From an uncultured Clostridia bacterium (GTDB lineage Bacteria > Bacillota > Clostridia > Christensenellales > Borkfalkiaceae), in contig CAKQSB010000005.1 of the NCBI GenBank assembly GCA_934271735.1, positions 96,794 through 160,793 of the forward strand: a DNA stretch of 64,000 nucleotides. The letters are read 5' to 3'. The position numbers and the translations under genes were made by a program. The notes under the pieces were generated by a model. It searched no databases, was not told where the DNA came from, and saw only the letters and a list, made by a program, of their open reading frames with translations. Positions 25,136-33,992 of this stretch are shown here, one piece after another; positions within the stretch are counted from its first letter, which is position 1, and each line of letters starts with the position of its first letter.

Positions 25136-25170
25136 ACGCGGATTTCGGAAAAATTTTCCGAAATCCGCGT
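25136..25170 (-). terminator. Intrinsic terminator after the GGGtGRT gene
   Basis: A perfect 17-bp inverted repeat, ACGCGGATTTCGGAAAA against its complement, with one central base. On the minus strand it is followed by TATTTTTATG. Confidence 0.8.
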
Positions 25171-25203
25171 AAAAAAATCTTATAAATCTTTTAAAAGATT
25201 AAA

Positions 25204-26205
25204 TTATTTATTCATCGCCTTTTCAACGGCAACCGCAACCGCAACGGTAGCTCCAACCATCGGGTTGTTACCCATACCGATAAGACCCATCATCTCTACG
25301 TGAGCGGGAACGGAAGAAGAACCTGCGAACTGAGCGTCCGAATGCATTCTTCCCATAGTATCGGTCATACCGTAAGAGGAAGGACCTGCCGCCATATTGT
25401 CGGGGTGAAGCGTTCTGCCCGTGCCGCCGCCCGAAGCAACGGAAAAATATTTCTTGCCGTTTTCTACGCACCACTTTTTGTAAGTGCCTGCAACGGGGTG
25501 CTGGAATCTCGTGGGGTTCGTGGAGTTACCCGTGATGGAAACCATAACGTTTTCGAGTTTCATTATCGCAACGCCTTCGGGAACGTTATCCGCGCCATAG
25601 CATTTAACCTTAGCTCTCGGTCCGTCCGAATAAGGCTTTTCGTAAACTACGGTTACCTTTTCGGTGTAAGGATCGAAGGTGGTTTCGACGTAAGTGAAGC
25701 CGTTGATTCTCGAAATGATCATAGCCGCGTCTTTGCCGAGACCGTTAAGAATAACTCTTAAGGGTTTGGTTCTTACGGTGTTTGCGTTAAGAGCGATTTT
25801 GATTGCGCCTTCCGCCGCCGCGAAAGATTCGTGACCAGCCAAGAAGCAGAAGCAATCGGTGTCGTCCGAAAGGAGCATCGCGCCGAGATTTCCGTGACCA
25901 AGTCCTACCTTTCTGTTATCGGCAACGGAGCCGGGAATACAGAACGACTGAAGACCGATACCGATCTTAGCCGCTGCGTCCGCAGCTTTTTTAGCTCCGC
26001 TCTTTATAGCGATAGCCGCGCCGACGGTGTAAGCCCAAACGGCGTTCTCGAAGCAAATAGGCTGAGTGCTTCTTACGATATCGTCGCAATCAACCCCTTT
26101 TGCAAGACAGATTTCCTTGCATTCTTCAACCGAAGAAATGCCGTATTCTTTCAAAGTAGCATTGATTTTGTCAATTCTTCTTTCATATCCTTCAAATAAA
26201 GCCAT
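25204..26205 (-). CDS. GGGtGRT protein
   Basis: A 333-residue protein carrying the signature that names the family, GGGTGRTLHPDNMAAGPSSY, in its C-terminal third. The family is found in anaerobes, often next to an IscU/NifU-like scaffold, as here: the scaffold gene ends 13 bases upstream. No experimental function is known to me. Gly-, Ala- and Met-rich stretches (GLIGMGNNPMVGATVAVAVAVEK) close the protein. No signal peptide or membrane segment is seen. Confidence 0.9.
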   Translation of the reverse strand: MALFEGYERRIDKINATLKEYGISSVEECKEICLAKGVDCDDIVRSTQPICFENAVWAYTVGAAIAIKSGAKKAADAAAKIGIGLQSFCIPGSVADNRKVGLGHGNLGAMLLSDDTDCFCFLAGHESFAAAEGAIKIALNANTVRTKPLRVILNGLGKDAAMIISRINGFTYVETTFDPYTEKVTVVYEKPYSDGPRAKVKCYGADNVPEGVAIMKLENVMVSITGNSTNPTRFQHPVAGTYKKWCVENGKKYFSVASGGGTGRTLHPDNMAAGPSSYGMTDTMGRMHSDAQFAGSSSVPAHVEMMGLIGMGNNPMVGATVAVAVAVEKAMNK

Positions 26206-26217
26206 TTCTTCTTCTCC

Positions 26218-26910
26218 TTATTCCTTTCTCGGATCGATATATTTGTAAGCGTTCTCGAATCTGCCGTAGTGACCCTTGGCTTTCTCGTACGCCTCGTTGG
26301 GAGTGAGACCTTTTTTGATAAAATCGGTCATTTTGCCGAGCGAAACGAACTCGTAACCGATAACCTGCATATCTTCGTCGAGAGCCATTCTCGTAACGTA
26401 GCCCTCTGCCATTTCAAGATATCTCGTACCCTTTTCCTTAGTTCCGTACATGGTTCCGACCTGCGAACGAAGTCCTTTTCCGAGGTCCTCGAGTCCCGCG
26501 CCGATAACAAGTCCGTCGTCGGAATAAGCCGACTGAGTACGTCCGTAAACTATCTGTAAGAAAAGTTCTCTCATTGCGGTGTTGATAGCGTCGCAGACAA
26601 GGTCGGTATTAAGAGCCTCGAGAATGGTTTTTCCGGGAAGAATCTCGGAAGCCATTGCCGCGGAGTGAGTCATACCCGAACAGCCGATGGTCTCGATCAA
26701 AGCCTCTTCGATAACGCCTTTTTTAACGTTGAGCGAAAGCTTGCAGGCTCCCTGCTGAGGAGCGCACCAACCGACGCCGTGAGTAAATCCGCTGATGTCG
26801 GTTATCTGCTTAGCTTCAACCCAAAGCCCCTCTTCGGGGATAGGCGCGGGTCCGTGCTTAGGACCTTTCGCTACGCAGACCATATCCTTTACTTCGTTTG
26901 AATATTGCAT
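26218..26910 (-). CDS. Iron-sulfur cluster assembly scaffold protein (IscU/NifU-like)
   Basis: A 230-residue scaffold with an IscU-like N-terminal half. Candidate ligands are Cys in GWCAPQQGAC (around residues 49-55) and Cys in ETIGCSGMTHSAAMASE. The C-terminal extension (about 130-230) is typical of the variant paired with GGGtGRT proteins and has no CxxC NifU domain. It probably holds a nascent Fe-S cluster in the cytosol. It is the first gene of a two-gene unit with its own promoter (26979-27007). Confidence 0.85.
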   Translation of the reverse strand: MQYSNEVKDMVCVAKGPKHGPAPIPEEGLWVEAKQITDISGFTHGVGWCAPQQGACKLSLNVKKGVIEEALIETIGCSGMTHSAAMASEILPGKTILEALNTDLVCDAINTAMRELFLQIVYGRTQSAYSDDGLVIGAGLEDLGKGLRSQVGTMYGTKEKGTRYLEMAEGYVTRMALDEDMQVIGYEFVSLGKMTDFIKKGLTPNEAYEKAKGHYGRFENAYKYIDPRKE

Positions 26911-26978
26911 AAATATTCCTCCAAATTTTTTTTCGCTTATATTCCGTGCCGAAACCCGTTCGGCTCGTCTTCCGTTAA

Positions 26979-27007
26979 ATTATAGCATATCCCGAAAAAT
27001 TTTTCAA
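26979..27007 (-). promoter_or_regulatory. Sigma-A promoter of the scaffold-GGGtGRT unit
   Basis: Minus strand -35 TTGAAA (27002-27007), 17-base spacer, -10 TATAAT (26979-26984). Confidence 0.8.
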
Positions 27008-27121
27008 TTATTATTTAACCGTTATTTTAAGTTTTTTACGGGTTTATCCGTATACTCCGAACAAGAACAACATCAATTCGGATAATTTATAAAAAAAAAC
27101 ACAATTATTAGGAAATAAGGC

Positions 27122-27151
27122 AAGACAAGGCAGATACCTGCGATGTATAAT
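27122..27151 (+). promoter_or_regulatory. Possible promoter of the secreted phosphatase gene
   Basis: A good -10 TATAAT (27146-27151) with only a weak -35 (AAGACA, 18-base spacer). AGGAGG follows before the start codon at 27187. Confidence 0.45.
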
Positions 27152-27186
27152 ACATATATAAAAATATAAAACTTCAGGAGGAAAAA

Positions 27187-28335
27187 ATGAAGAAAATGAG
27201 AAAGACGGCGATAATTGCCGCCATATCCCTTTTGGTTTTATCTTTCGTCACGTTCTTTTCGGGCATACAGATTATGCGTGCGGAAAAAAGCGGCGCGGAA
27301 ACAAATAAAACCGGTGAAATTACCGACGTAATCACGGTAAAAAGCCCGATTCAGGGTTCGACGGTTACTTTGGACAATGAAAAAATCGCCGATTATTTCG
27401 AGCATTACTCCAAAGGCTACAGCGTCAAAGCGGGTTACTTCGGGCAAGGCGATATTTTTATGATGAACCCCGTTAAATTCGAGTGGGAATGCGAGGACGG
27501 TTTATATTATCAGTTATATATCGCCGACAATCTCGGGTTTTACGACGCAGAGAAATTCTTCACGACAAAGAATTACGCGGTGATCGAAAACCTCGTTCCC
27601 GAAACAAAGTATTACTGGAAAGTTAAGGTCGCTTTAAGCGGCGGCGAAGAAAAAACTTCCAAATCCTATTGTTTTGAAACGAAAGGCAACGTAAGAACCA
27701 TAACTTTGGACGGAGTTTCCAACTCAAGAGACCTGGGCGGAATAAAAACCGCCGACGGAAAAGAAATAAAATACGGAATGGTTTATCGTTCCGCAAATCT
27801 TGATTCCGTTACCGAAAAAGGCAGAGCCGAGGCAAGAAGGCTCGGAATAAAAACCGACCTCGATTTACGCGGCGGAGACGCCCCGACTGCTTCCCCTCTC
27901 GGCTCAAATGTCAATCTTATCGCAAAAAAAGCTCCGTGCTACACCGGCGACCCCTTTGGAATCAACGGCACGGAAGAATATCGCAATGCTTTAAGAGACG
28001 AAATAAAAGTTTTTGCATATGAAGAAAACTACCCCGTCCTTTTTCATTGTCAGATAGGCAGAGACAGAACGGGAACTCTCGCAATGTTTATCTTGGCGAT
28101 TTGCGGAGTTGAAAAAGAAGAAATTCTCAAAGATTACGAGCTGACATATTTCTCTCAGAACGGTACGACGGACGGCAAAACCGAATGTCCCGATTGGATC
28201 GATTATACCTGCGATTTTCTCGGCACGCTTTCCGAAACCGGCACGACGCTGAGCGAAAAAGCAATAAATTACGCTATAAGTCTCGGCGTTACCGAAACGG
28301 AGATAGCCTCCATTAAAAGAATTTTAACGAGGTGA
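27187..28335 (+). CDS. Secreted protein tyrosine phosphatase with Fn3-like domain
   Basis: A 382-residue exported protein. An N-terminal signal (KKMRKTAIIAA followed by a hydrophobic core to residue 30) leads to a Fn3-like domain (about 85-160, ending LVPETKYYWKVKV) and a tyrosine phosphatase domain of the Y_phosphatase3 type: SNSRDLGG, then the P-loop HCQIGRDRTG with nucleophile Cys288 and Arg294. It likely dephosphorylates extracellular substrates, which are unknown. It overlaps the following surface-protein gene and both carry signal peptides, so they probably work on the cell surface together. Confidence 0.85.
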   Translation: MKKMRKTAIIAAISLLVLSFVTFFSGIQIMRAEKSGAETNKTGEITDVITVKSPIQGSTVTLDNEKIADYFEHYSKGYSVKAGYFGQGDIFMMNPVKFEWECEDGLYYQLYIADNLGFYDAEKFFTTKNYAVIENLVPETKYYWKVKVALSGGEEKTSKSYCFETKGNVRTITLDGVSNSRDLGGIKTADGKEIKYGMVYRSANLDSVTEKGRAEARRLGIKTDLDLRGGDAPTASPLGSNVNLIAKKAPCYTGDPFGINGTEEYRNALRDEIKVFAYEENYPVLFHCQIGRDRTGTLAMFILAICGVEKEEILKDYELTYFSQNGTTDGKTECPDWIDYTCDFLGTLSETGTTLSEKAINYAISLGVTETEIASIKRILTR

Positions 28336-28340
28336 CGAAT

Positions 28341-30353
28341 ATGAAAAAATTATTTTTAATTCTTACGATAATTTTATCTTCCGTTTTATGTCTTACCTTT
28401 ACGGGCGGTTCGCAGAAAACGCTTGCGGAAAACAGCGGCAACGTTTACGATATATCCGAAGTTTCGTCGATCGCTCCCGGCGGAGAGTTGGAATTTTACG
28501 GACAACTTCTCATGGTCGGCAACAAACAGCTCGAAAATAAGGATTCCGTCAAATTTCTTTACAAAATAGCAAACCTCGAAAAATACGTTCGTTCGGCCTT
28601 CGGAATAGGCTGTTACGGATTCTATTTCAGTTATGACGTCGGCAAACCGATTTCCGTTAAAAAATGCGATTTTAACGGAAGCAAATGGGGGCGCGCCGAA
28701 GAAGTTTTTTCGGAAACCGAAACGACGTCATTTTCCGATTATATAGAAATGACTCTTAAAATCGAAGAAACCGCCGAAAACAAGATAACTCTTTCCCTTT
28801 CTTACGAAATCGGCGGTAAACAAAGAAGCGTGTCGGCGGAGTTTGATAAAGCGGAATCCGATATGAAACTTCGTTTCGGTGAAAACGCCGATCAACAGTA
28901 TTCCGAAGTTTACATAAAATCTTTACTGCCCGCCGCCACTTTCGGAGACGGTTCGTTTGAGTATGTAAACTACAACAATAACGCAGGGAAAAACATTTCG
29001 GGAAAATGCATGCTCGGAACGGTCGGAACTTCCGATGCGGAAAAATTCGGCGTTCCGTCGGGTTATAACGGAAACGTTCTCAAAATCGAAGGACTTACCC
29101 CCACCGGTTCGCTCGATATGTCGTTCGATTTTTCCGCCGCAAACATAAAGAGAGAACGCGTAAAAAGCATTTCTTTCAGAATTTACGTTACGGCTACTTC
29201 TTCCGATACGGACAAATATCCCGTTCTGCGCGTTCCGAATTACGGAAGCACGTCGGCTTTCACGGCATATCCCGTAGGAAACAATACAAACAAATGGTTA
29301 AACGTTTCTTTCAACGAAAACCAGATCGATAACATCTGCTCCGCCGGAAAGCTCACGAAATTCACGTTATGGTTCAGAACAAACGCCAGAACGATTATTT
29401 ATATCGATTCGTTTAAGGTCGATCTTATTCCTCTGGACGAAACGCCGCCCGTTATAAGCGCGCCTATTACCGAATTTAATCTGACCGCCGGAGTTTATCC
29501 TCTCGACGATTCGGTTACCGCTACCGACGATTCGGGAGAGGTGAGTTTACAAAGAATCTGGTCGGACGGAGCCTTGGATAATCGCGGAAGGCTTACGGCG
29601 GGAACGCATACCTGCAAAGTTATAGCGACGGATCCGAGCGGAAATACAAGCGAAGTCACCTTACATTATAACGTTACGACAGAAGCCGATCTCGAAAAAT
29701 ATTCGATTACCTTCCGTTTCGAGGGAATAGACGAAGTTACCGTCGAATATTACAAAGGCGGGGAAGATTACGTTACTATTCCTTCCGTACCCGAGAGAAA
29801 ACACTACGATTTCGTCACCGACGAGATTGTATTCAACTACACCTCTAATCAGGTCGTGAACGGATATTACGTCGCCACCGTTTATAAGGTAAATTATTAT
29901 GTTGACGGCGCGCTTTACACCTCTGTTTCTTATACCGTAGAAAATATTTACAATTTTGCAGAACCCGACGTTCCCGCAAAAAAAGGCTGTCGCGGACAAT
30001 GGGAGGACTATCTGCTTAATTATGAAAACGTGAACGTAAACGCCGTGTATACGCCTAAAGAAACTTCGTCGGAATCCGAAAAAGAAACCCCTTCGGAAAG
30101 CGAAAGCAAATCCGAAAAAGAAACCCCTTCGGAAAGCGAAAGCAAATCCGAAAACGAAACTGAAAGCAAATCCGGAATTCCGGGAACGGAATCCGCGGGA
30201 AACGCGTCGGATAATAACACCCCGAGCGCCACGGAAAGCGGAAAAACTGAAAACAAAGGTTGCGGTTCTGCGGCAAACGCAACGCCGATTGCACTGCTTG
30301 TCGTTTTGTTCTCGTCTCTTGCGGCTGTAATGATAAAACGCAAACAAAGCTAA
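28341..30353 (+). CDS. Secreted surface protein with Ig-like domain and C-terminal membrane anchor
   Basis: A 670-residue exported protein. Signal peptide: residues 1-30 (KKLFLILTIILSSVLCL). Then a large beta-rich domain resembling carbohydrate-binding modules (30-365), a DUF5011/HYR-like Ig domain (about 370-450: DDSVTATDDSGEVSL, TCKVIATDPSGNTSEVTLHY), an InlB-like repeat region, and a Ser/Glu/Lys-rich stalk with two direct repeats of SEKETPSESESK. The end, GCGSAANATP, a hydrophobic helix and KRKQS, looks like a sorting or anchoring tail but lacks LPXTG. I chose the ATG at 28341, preceded by GAGGTG; the frame opens at a GTG at 28332. Confidence 0.8.
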   Translation: MKKLFLILTIILSSVLCLTFTGGSQKTLAENSGNVYDISEVSSIAPGGELEFYGQLLMVGNKQLENKDSVKFLYKIANLEKYVRSAFGIGCYGFYFSYDVGKPISVKKCDFNGSKWGRAEEVFSETETTSFSDYIEMTLKIEETAENKITLSLSYEIGGKQRSVSAEFDKAESDMKLRFGENADQQYSEVYIKSLLPAATFGDGSFEYVNYNNNAGKNISGKCMLGTVGTSDAEKFGVPSGYNGNVLKIEGLTPTGSLDMSFDFSAANIKRERVKSISFRIYVTATSSDTDKYPVLRVPNYGSTSAFTAYPVGNNTNKWLNVSFNENQIDNICSAGKLTKFTLWFRTNARTIIYIDSFKVDLIPLDETPPVISAPITEFNLTAGVYPLDDSVTATDDSGEVSLQRIWSDGALDNRGRLTAGTHTCKVIATDPSGNTSEVTLHYNVTTEADLEKYSITFRFEGIDEVTVEYYKGGEDYVTIPSVPERKHYDFVTDEIVFNYTSNQVVNGYYVATVYKVNYYVDGALYTSVSYTVENIYNFAEPDVPAKKGCRGQWEDYLLNYENVNVNAVYTPKETSSESEKETPSESESKSEKETPSESESKSENETESKSGIPGTESAGNASDNNTPSATESGKTENKGCGSAANATPIALLVVLFSSLAAVMIKRKQS

Positions 30354-30376
30354 TAGCCGATACACCTCATTAAATG

Positions 30377-30408
30377 TCGGAGCGCGATAAAAACGCTCCG
30401 ATATTTTT
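30377..30408 (+). terminator. Intrinsic terminator after the surface-protein gene
   Basis: TCGGAGCG (30377-30384) pairs with CGCTCCGA (30394-30401), followed by TATTTTTA. Confidence 0.8.
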
Positions 30409-30469
30409 ATATTTTCGGTTCACCGCCGCTTATAGCCGCATATTTACCTGTTATTTTAAGTTTTTTTGC

Positions 30470-30498
30470 TTGCTTTTATATTGTTTTAATGTTAGAAT
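30470..30498 (+). promoter_or_regulatory. Sigma-A promoter of tyrS
   Basis: -35 TTGCTT (30470-30475), 17-base spacer, -10 TAGAAT (30493-30498). The leader of about 125 bases holds two hairpins (GACGG/CCGTC near 30507; GGGCG/CGCCC near 30555, preceded by GTAG, a common intergenic repeat type). No T-box signature is seen. Confidence 0.65.
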
Positions 30499-30630
30499 AG
30501 AAAAAGACGGACTTCAAACCGTCTGAACGAATATTACGCGCCGAGATAATTTTGTAGGGGCGTTTCAATCGTTCGCCCGAGAAAAATAAAATCACGACAA
30601 AACATTTTTGCTTATACGAGGTACAATTCA

Positions 30631-31836
30631 ATGAAAAACGTAATGGACGTTCTCGAAGAACGCGGATTTATAAAACAGACCGTTTACGGCGAAGACTTGA
30701 GAAAGAAACTCGAAACCGAAAGCGTTACATTTTACGTCGGCTTCGACCCGACGGCGGACAGTCTCCATATCGGACATTATATTCCCATTATGGCAATGGC
30801 TTGGATGCAGAGATACGGTCATCGCCCCATCGCGCTTTTCGGCGGCGGCACGGGCATGATCGGCGACCCCTCGGGCAGATCGGATATGCGCCAGATGATG
30901 ACGAGAGAGACTATCGACCACAATATCGAATGCTTTAAAAAGCAAATGTCCCGTTTCATAAATTTCGATGGAGAAAACGGCGCGATAATCGCCAACAACG
31001 CGGACTGGCTTTTAGACCTTAATTATATCGAATTCCTCCGCGATATCGGCGTTTACTTCTCCGTAAACAAAATGCTCACGGCGGAATGTTTCAAACAGCG
31101 AATGGAAAAGGGGCTTACCTTCTTTGAATTTAACTATATGTTAATGCAGGGTTACGACTTTTTGCATCTCAACCAAAAATACGGCTGCTCGCTTGAGGTG
31201 GGCGGCGATGATCAGTGGTCGAATATGCTCGCGGGCGTGGACCTTATCCGCAGAAAGGAACAGAAGGACGCTTACTGCTTAACCTGCACTCTCCTTTTGA
31301 ACAGCGAAGGCAAAAAAATGGGCAAAACGCAGAAAGGCGCGCTCTGGCTCGACGAAAACAAATGCTCCGTTTACGATTTCTATCAGTATTTCAGAAACGT
31401 TGAAGACTGCAAAGTTGCGGAGTGTATGCGTCTTTTAACCTTTATGGATATGGACGAAATCGCCGAACTTACCAGATATAACGACGAGAGAATGAACGCG
31501 GCTAAGGAAAGACTTGCTTACGAAGTTACCAAGCTCGTTCACGGCGAGAAAAAAGCCGAACAGGCAAGAAAGCAGGCTAAGGCGGCATTCGGCGGCAACG
31601 CGGAAGATATGCCCTCTTACAACGCAAACGGCGCGGATAACATTCTCGACATTATGATCGGCGCGGGCGTTGCCAAATCCAAGGGCGAAGCGAGAAGACT
31701 TATCGAGGGCGGCGGCGTTTCTATAGGCGACGTTAAGCTCACCGTGAACGATCTCGCGATCTCTCCCGAAGTCAAAGCCAAAGGCAACTTTATTCTCCAC
31801 AAAGGCAAAAAAGTTCACATCAACGTTATTTTATAA
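30631..31836 (+). CDS. tyrS: Tyrosyl-tRNA synthetase
   Basis: Class I aminoacyl-tRNA synthetase for tyrosine, 401 residues. The HIGH motif appears as HIGHYIP (around residue 47), GGDDQWSNM marks the tyrosine pocket, and the KMSKS equivalent is KMGKTQKGA. The C-terminal S4 domain (EARRLIEGGGVSIGDVKL) ends the protein. It is monocistronic with its own promoter and terminator. Confidence 0.96.
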   Translation: MKNVMDVLEERGFIKQTVYGEDLRKKLETESVTFYVGFDPTADSLHIGHYIPIMAMAWMQRYGHRPIALFGGGTGMIGDPSGRSDMRQMMTRETIDHNIECFKKQMSRFINFDGENGAIIANNADWLLDLNYIEFLRDIGVYFSVNKMLTAECFKQRMEKGLTFFEFNYMLMQGYDFLHLNQKYGCSLEVGGDDQWSNMLAGVDLIRRKEQKDAYCLTCTLLLNSEGKKMGKTQKGALWLDENKCSVYDFYQYFRNVEDCKVAECMRLLTFMDMDEIAELTRYNDERMNAAKERLAYEVTKLVHGEKKAEQARKQAKAAFGGNAEDMPSYNANGADNILDIMIGAGVAKSKGEARRLIEGGGVSIGDVKLTVNDLAISPEVKAKGNFILHKGKKVHINVIL

Positions 31837-31851
31837 CATATTTTATTAAAA

Positions 31852-31893
31852 AAAACGTCGTTTGGCAGTACCCTGTCGGACGACGTTTTGTTT
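31852..31893 (+). terminator. Intrinsic terminator of tyrS
   Basis: AAAACGTCGT (31852-31861) pairs with ACGACGTTTT (31880-31889), followed by GTTTTT. Confidence 0.85.
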
Positions 31894-31932
31894 TTACTTT
31901 TTTAAGAAATATTTTTATTATCAAATTTAATC

Positions 31933-32206
31933 GATTTTATTTCGACCGATTTCGCCACGACTTAATCCGACAAAATTCTCCACGACTTGATCCGACAATT
32001 TTCAACCCGGCTTAATCCGTCAGATTTCGACTTGTCTTTTTTCGACCGATTTCGACCTGTCTTAATCCGACAAGTTTCGACTTGGCTTGTTTCGACAAAT
32101 TTCGATTTTGTTTTTTCGACCGGATTCGCCCCGATTTATTCCGACAATTTTCGACTTGATTTATTCGACAAAATTCTCCCCGACTTTATCCGACGGCTTT
32201 CTCCGC
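31933..32206. repeat. Tandem array, eleven degenerate 25-bp units
   Basis: Units start at 31933, 31958, 31983, 32008, 32033, 32058, 32083, 32108, 32133, 32158 and 32182; ten are 25 bases and one (32158) is 24. The consensus is near CGRCTTAATCCGACAAATTT followed by CGACT. A further TCGACGGTTTTCGACG pair lies at 32256-32292. The array sits between convergent tyrS and the double-HTH gene. The frame open across it (31987-32571) is not credible as a protein because the period is not a multiple of three. Confidence 0.85.
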
Positions 32207-32560
32207 TCACCGATTTCGACGACCTTCGTTTTATTATTACACGCGTTCGATTTCGTTTCGACGGTTTTCGACGTTTGTCGACGGTTTTCGACGCAATACT
32301 TTACGCCCTTAGGTGTTTAATCTGTTTACTTCACCTTATGATTATGCTAAAATATTTTAGCCGAGTGAAGTTTTATGCGGCTAAGATTTTGGAAACGAAT
32401 TTCGGTAAAAAAATGTCTGAAAATACAGGGGGTCGGCAAAAGTTTGCAAGAGAATTTTCGGCATTTTACAACAAACTAACGCTCGCACACCGACAAAGAC
32501 GTAAAGATAACGCGAGTCGAAAAGCCGAACAAAAAAAACGAAAATTCACGCAGAAAAATT

Positions 32561-33010
32561 TTAAGTTCTGAAATCGGATCTGCCGAGAAGATAATCGGGC
32601 GAAACGCCGAAATAATCCGATAAAATTTCCAAAGTGTCGATCATCGGGATAAACTTTTGTTTGAGCCAGTGCAAAATCAGGCTGTCGTCGATACCGCAAT
32701 CGTGCCCGACCTTGTAAAACGAAGTTTTCTTTTCGGCGCACAGTTCGAGAAATCGCTCGTGGAAAGTCGCGGCGGAATCGGTTTTGATAAAATCGTTCTC
32801 TTTGGTTTTTCCGAGAAGGTAATTGATTGACACTTCGAAATAATCGGCGATTTTAACGAGGATTTTCGTTGTCGGTATTATTCCGTATGCGGTTGCCGAA
32901 AAGAACGACGAATTGCTTATGCCGATTTTCAATCTAAGTTCTGTTTTCGTCAGATACGTTTCATCCGCTAAATAATTTATTCTCTTCTTAAATGCTTCGG
33001 AAACAGGCAT
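32561..33010 (-). CDS. Double helix-turn-helix (XRE-like) regulator
   Basis: A 149-residue protein built of two similar XRE-type helix-turn-helix units: residues 5-67 (ending ISINYLLGKTKEN-like SINYLLGKT) and 78-145 (ending GVSPDYLLGRSDF). The shared YFEVS/YFGVS..YLLG end suggests internal duplication. GGAGG stands just before the ATG. Its targets are unknown. Nearest genes are a small hypothetical gene divergent on the right and the 25-bp repeat array at its 3' end. Confidence 0.85.
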   Translation of the reverse strand: MPVSEAFKKRINYLADETYLTKTELRLKIGISNSSFFSATAYGIIPTTKILVKIADYFEVSINYLLGKTKENDFIKTDSAATFHERFLELCAEKKTSFYKVGHDCGIDDSLILHWLKQKFIPMIDTLEILSDYFGVSPDYLLGRSDFRT

Positions 33011-33226
33011 ACAACCTCCATTATCGACAAAGTGTATAATTCTTAATCTTCACCTATAAATAATATAATTTTGTTTACGGTTTTACTATGAACGATACGT
33101 TTAGTTTACCTAACGATAAAAGGAAATTTTAATGTAAAAACCGTCAAAAAAAAAGCATAAAACAAGAAAAAAACGGAAATGCCCGTTTTCGGATAAACAA
33201 AATAAAAAACAAAGGAGGAATTCACA

Positions 33227-33568
33227 ATGAACATTGACTACGAAAAACTGGATTTTGTAAGCGAAACAAAGCCTATCTGCGGTTCTTTTTCCGAAAAACG
33301 CTATCAAAAAGCGTACGCCGACACGCTGAAAAGATTTTTGAAATCGGCTGAAAAATACTACGCGCCCGGCGAATTCGACGAAAGACACGAGACCGAAATT
33401 TTCGAAAATCGTTTAAAACAACGGTGCGCAACCCTCGCGACTTTTCCGGAAGAAGTTCTTAAAAAGCTTAAGAACTTCAGATTCCTTGTACTCGGATATT
33501 GTCACCGCGACGAAAAAACCGCTTTGGTTTCGTACTGTCTTCAGACGTGGAAAAAACGCCCCGATTGA
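33227..33568 (+). CDS. Hypothetical protein
   Basis: A 113-residue protein I do not recognise. It is charged and helical (SFSEKRYQKAYADTLKRFLKSAEKYY), with three Cys, no signal peptide and no membrane segment. A good AAAGGAGG precedes the ATG, which supports a real gene. It is divergent from the double-HTH regulator, which may control it, and is followed by the DnaA-box cluster. Confidence 0.65.
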   Translation: MNIDYEKLDFVSETKPICGSFSEKRYQKAYADTLKRFLKSAEKYYAPGEFDERHETEIFENRLKQRCATLATFPEEVLKKLKNFRFLVLGYCHRDEKTALVSYCLQTWKKRPD

Positions 33569-33992
33569 ACCGGATTTTGTTTTTTTAGCGATATTAAAGG
33601 CAATTTCAACGCGATATCGGAGCCGCTTGCAAATGAAAAAAATTCCATAAAATGCGAATGAAAATACAAATAAAAATTTTTTCGAAAAAGGGGGCATAAA
33701 CGCTTGACGGCAAAACCCGAACGCCGCCTTTTGCCGTTTCCCTTGGCGCGACCGCGGATTTTCGACTTTTTTCGAATCCACACAAACATACGTTTTTGTG
33801 GATAACTGTGGATAACTTTCGGTAAAACAGGTGGGTTATCCACATTGTAGAAAAAGTTATCAACAGAATTTGCTTGTTTACGGTGTTTTCAAGCCGAAAA
33901 AGTCTATGTGAAAATTTGTATTAAATTTCGCATTTTTCGGCTTAGCCGAACTCGGGGTTTTTCCGGAAAAGCACGTCAAAAGCATTTACGAC
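33569..33992. other. Non-coding region with DnaA boxes and a hairpin
   Basis: No gene is supported. It contains the DnaA-box cluster at 33797-33865 and, just after, an 11-bp inverted repeat AAGCCGAAAAA (33891-33901) and TTTTTCGGCTT (33933-33943) whose loop is AT-rich and partly self-complementary. Confidence 0.6.
33797..33865. other. Cluster of four DnaA boxes
   Basis: TGTGGATAA at 33797-33805 and 33807-33815 (reverse orientation), TTATCCACA at 33836-33844 and TTATCAACA at 33857-33865 (forward). Three are perfect matches to the consensus. The boxes face each other in pairs within 69 bases. It could be an origin-like site, a DnaA-titrating site or a DnaA-regulated element. No dnaA or dnaN is in the window. 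Confidence 0.7.

Noticed and set aside
30499..30630. T-box in the tyrS leader
   Set aside because: No AGGGTGGNACCGCG-like motif and no specifier-loop arrangement; the two hairpins are simple. The aspS and pheS leaders are too short.
31987..32571. 194-residue open frame across the 25-bp repeats
   Set aside because: Composition follows the repeat, the period is not a multiple of three, there is no Shine-Dalgarno, and it runs into the convergent regulator gene.
33569..33992. Chromosomal origin of replication at the DnaA-box cluster
   Set aside because: The boxes are real, but no origin-linked genes are nearby and gene orientation to the right (mostly minus) is opposite to that expected. Kept only as a DnaA-box cluster.
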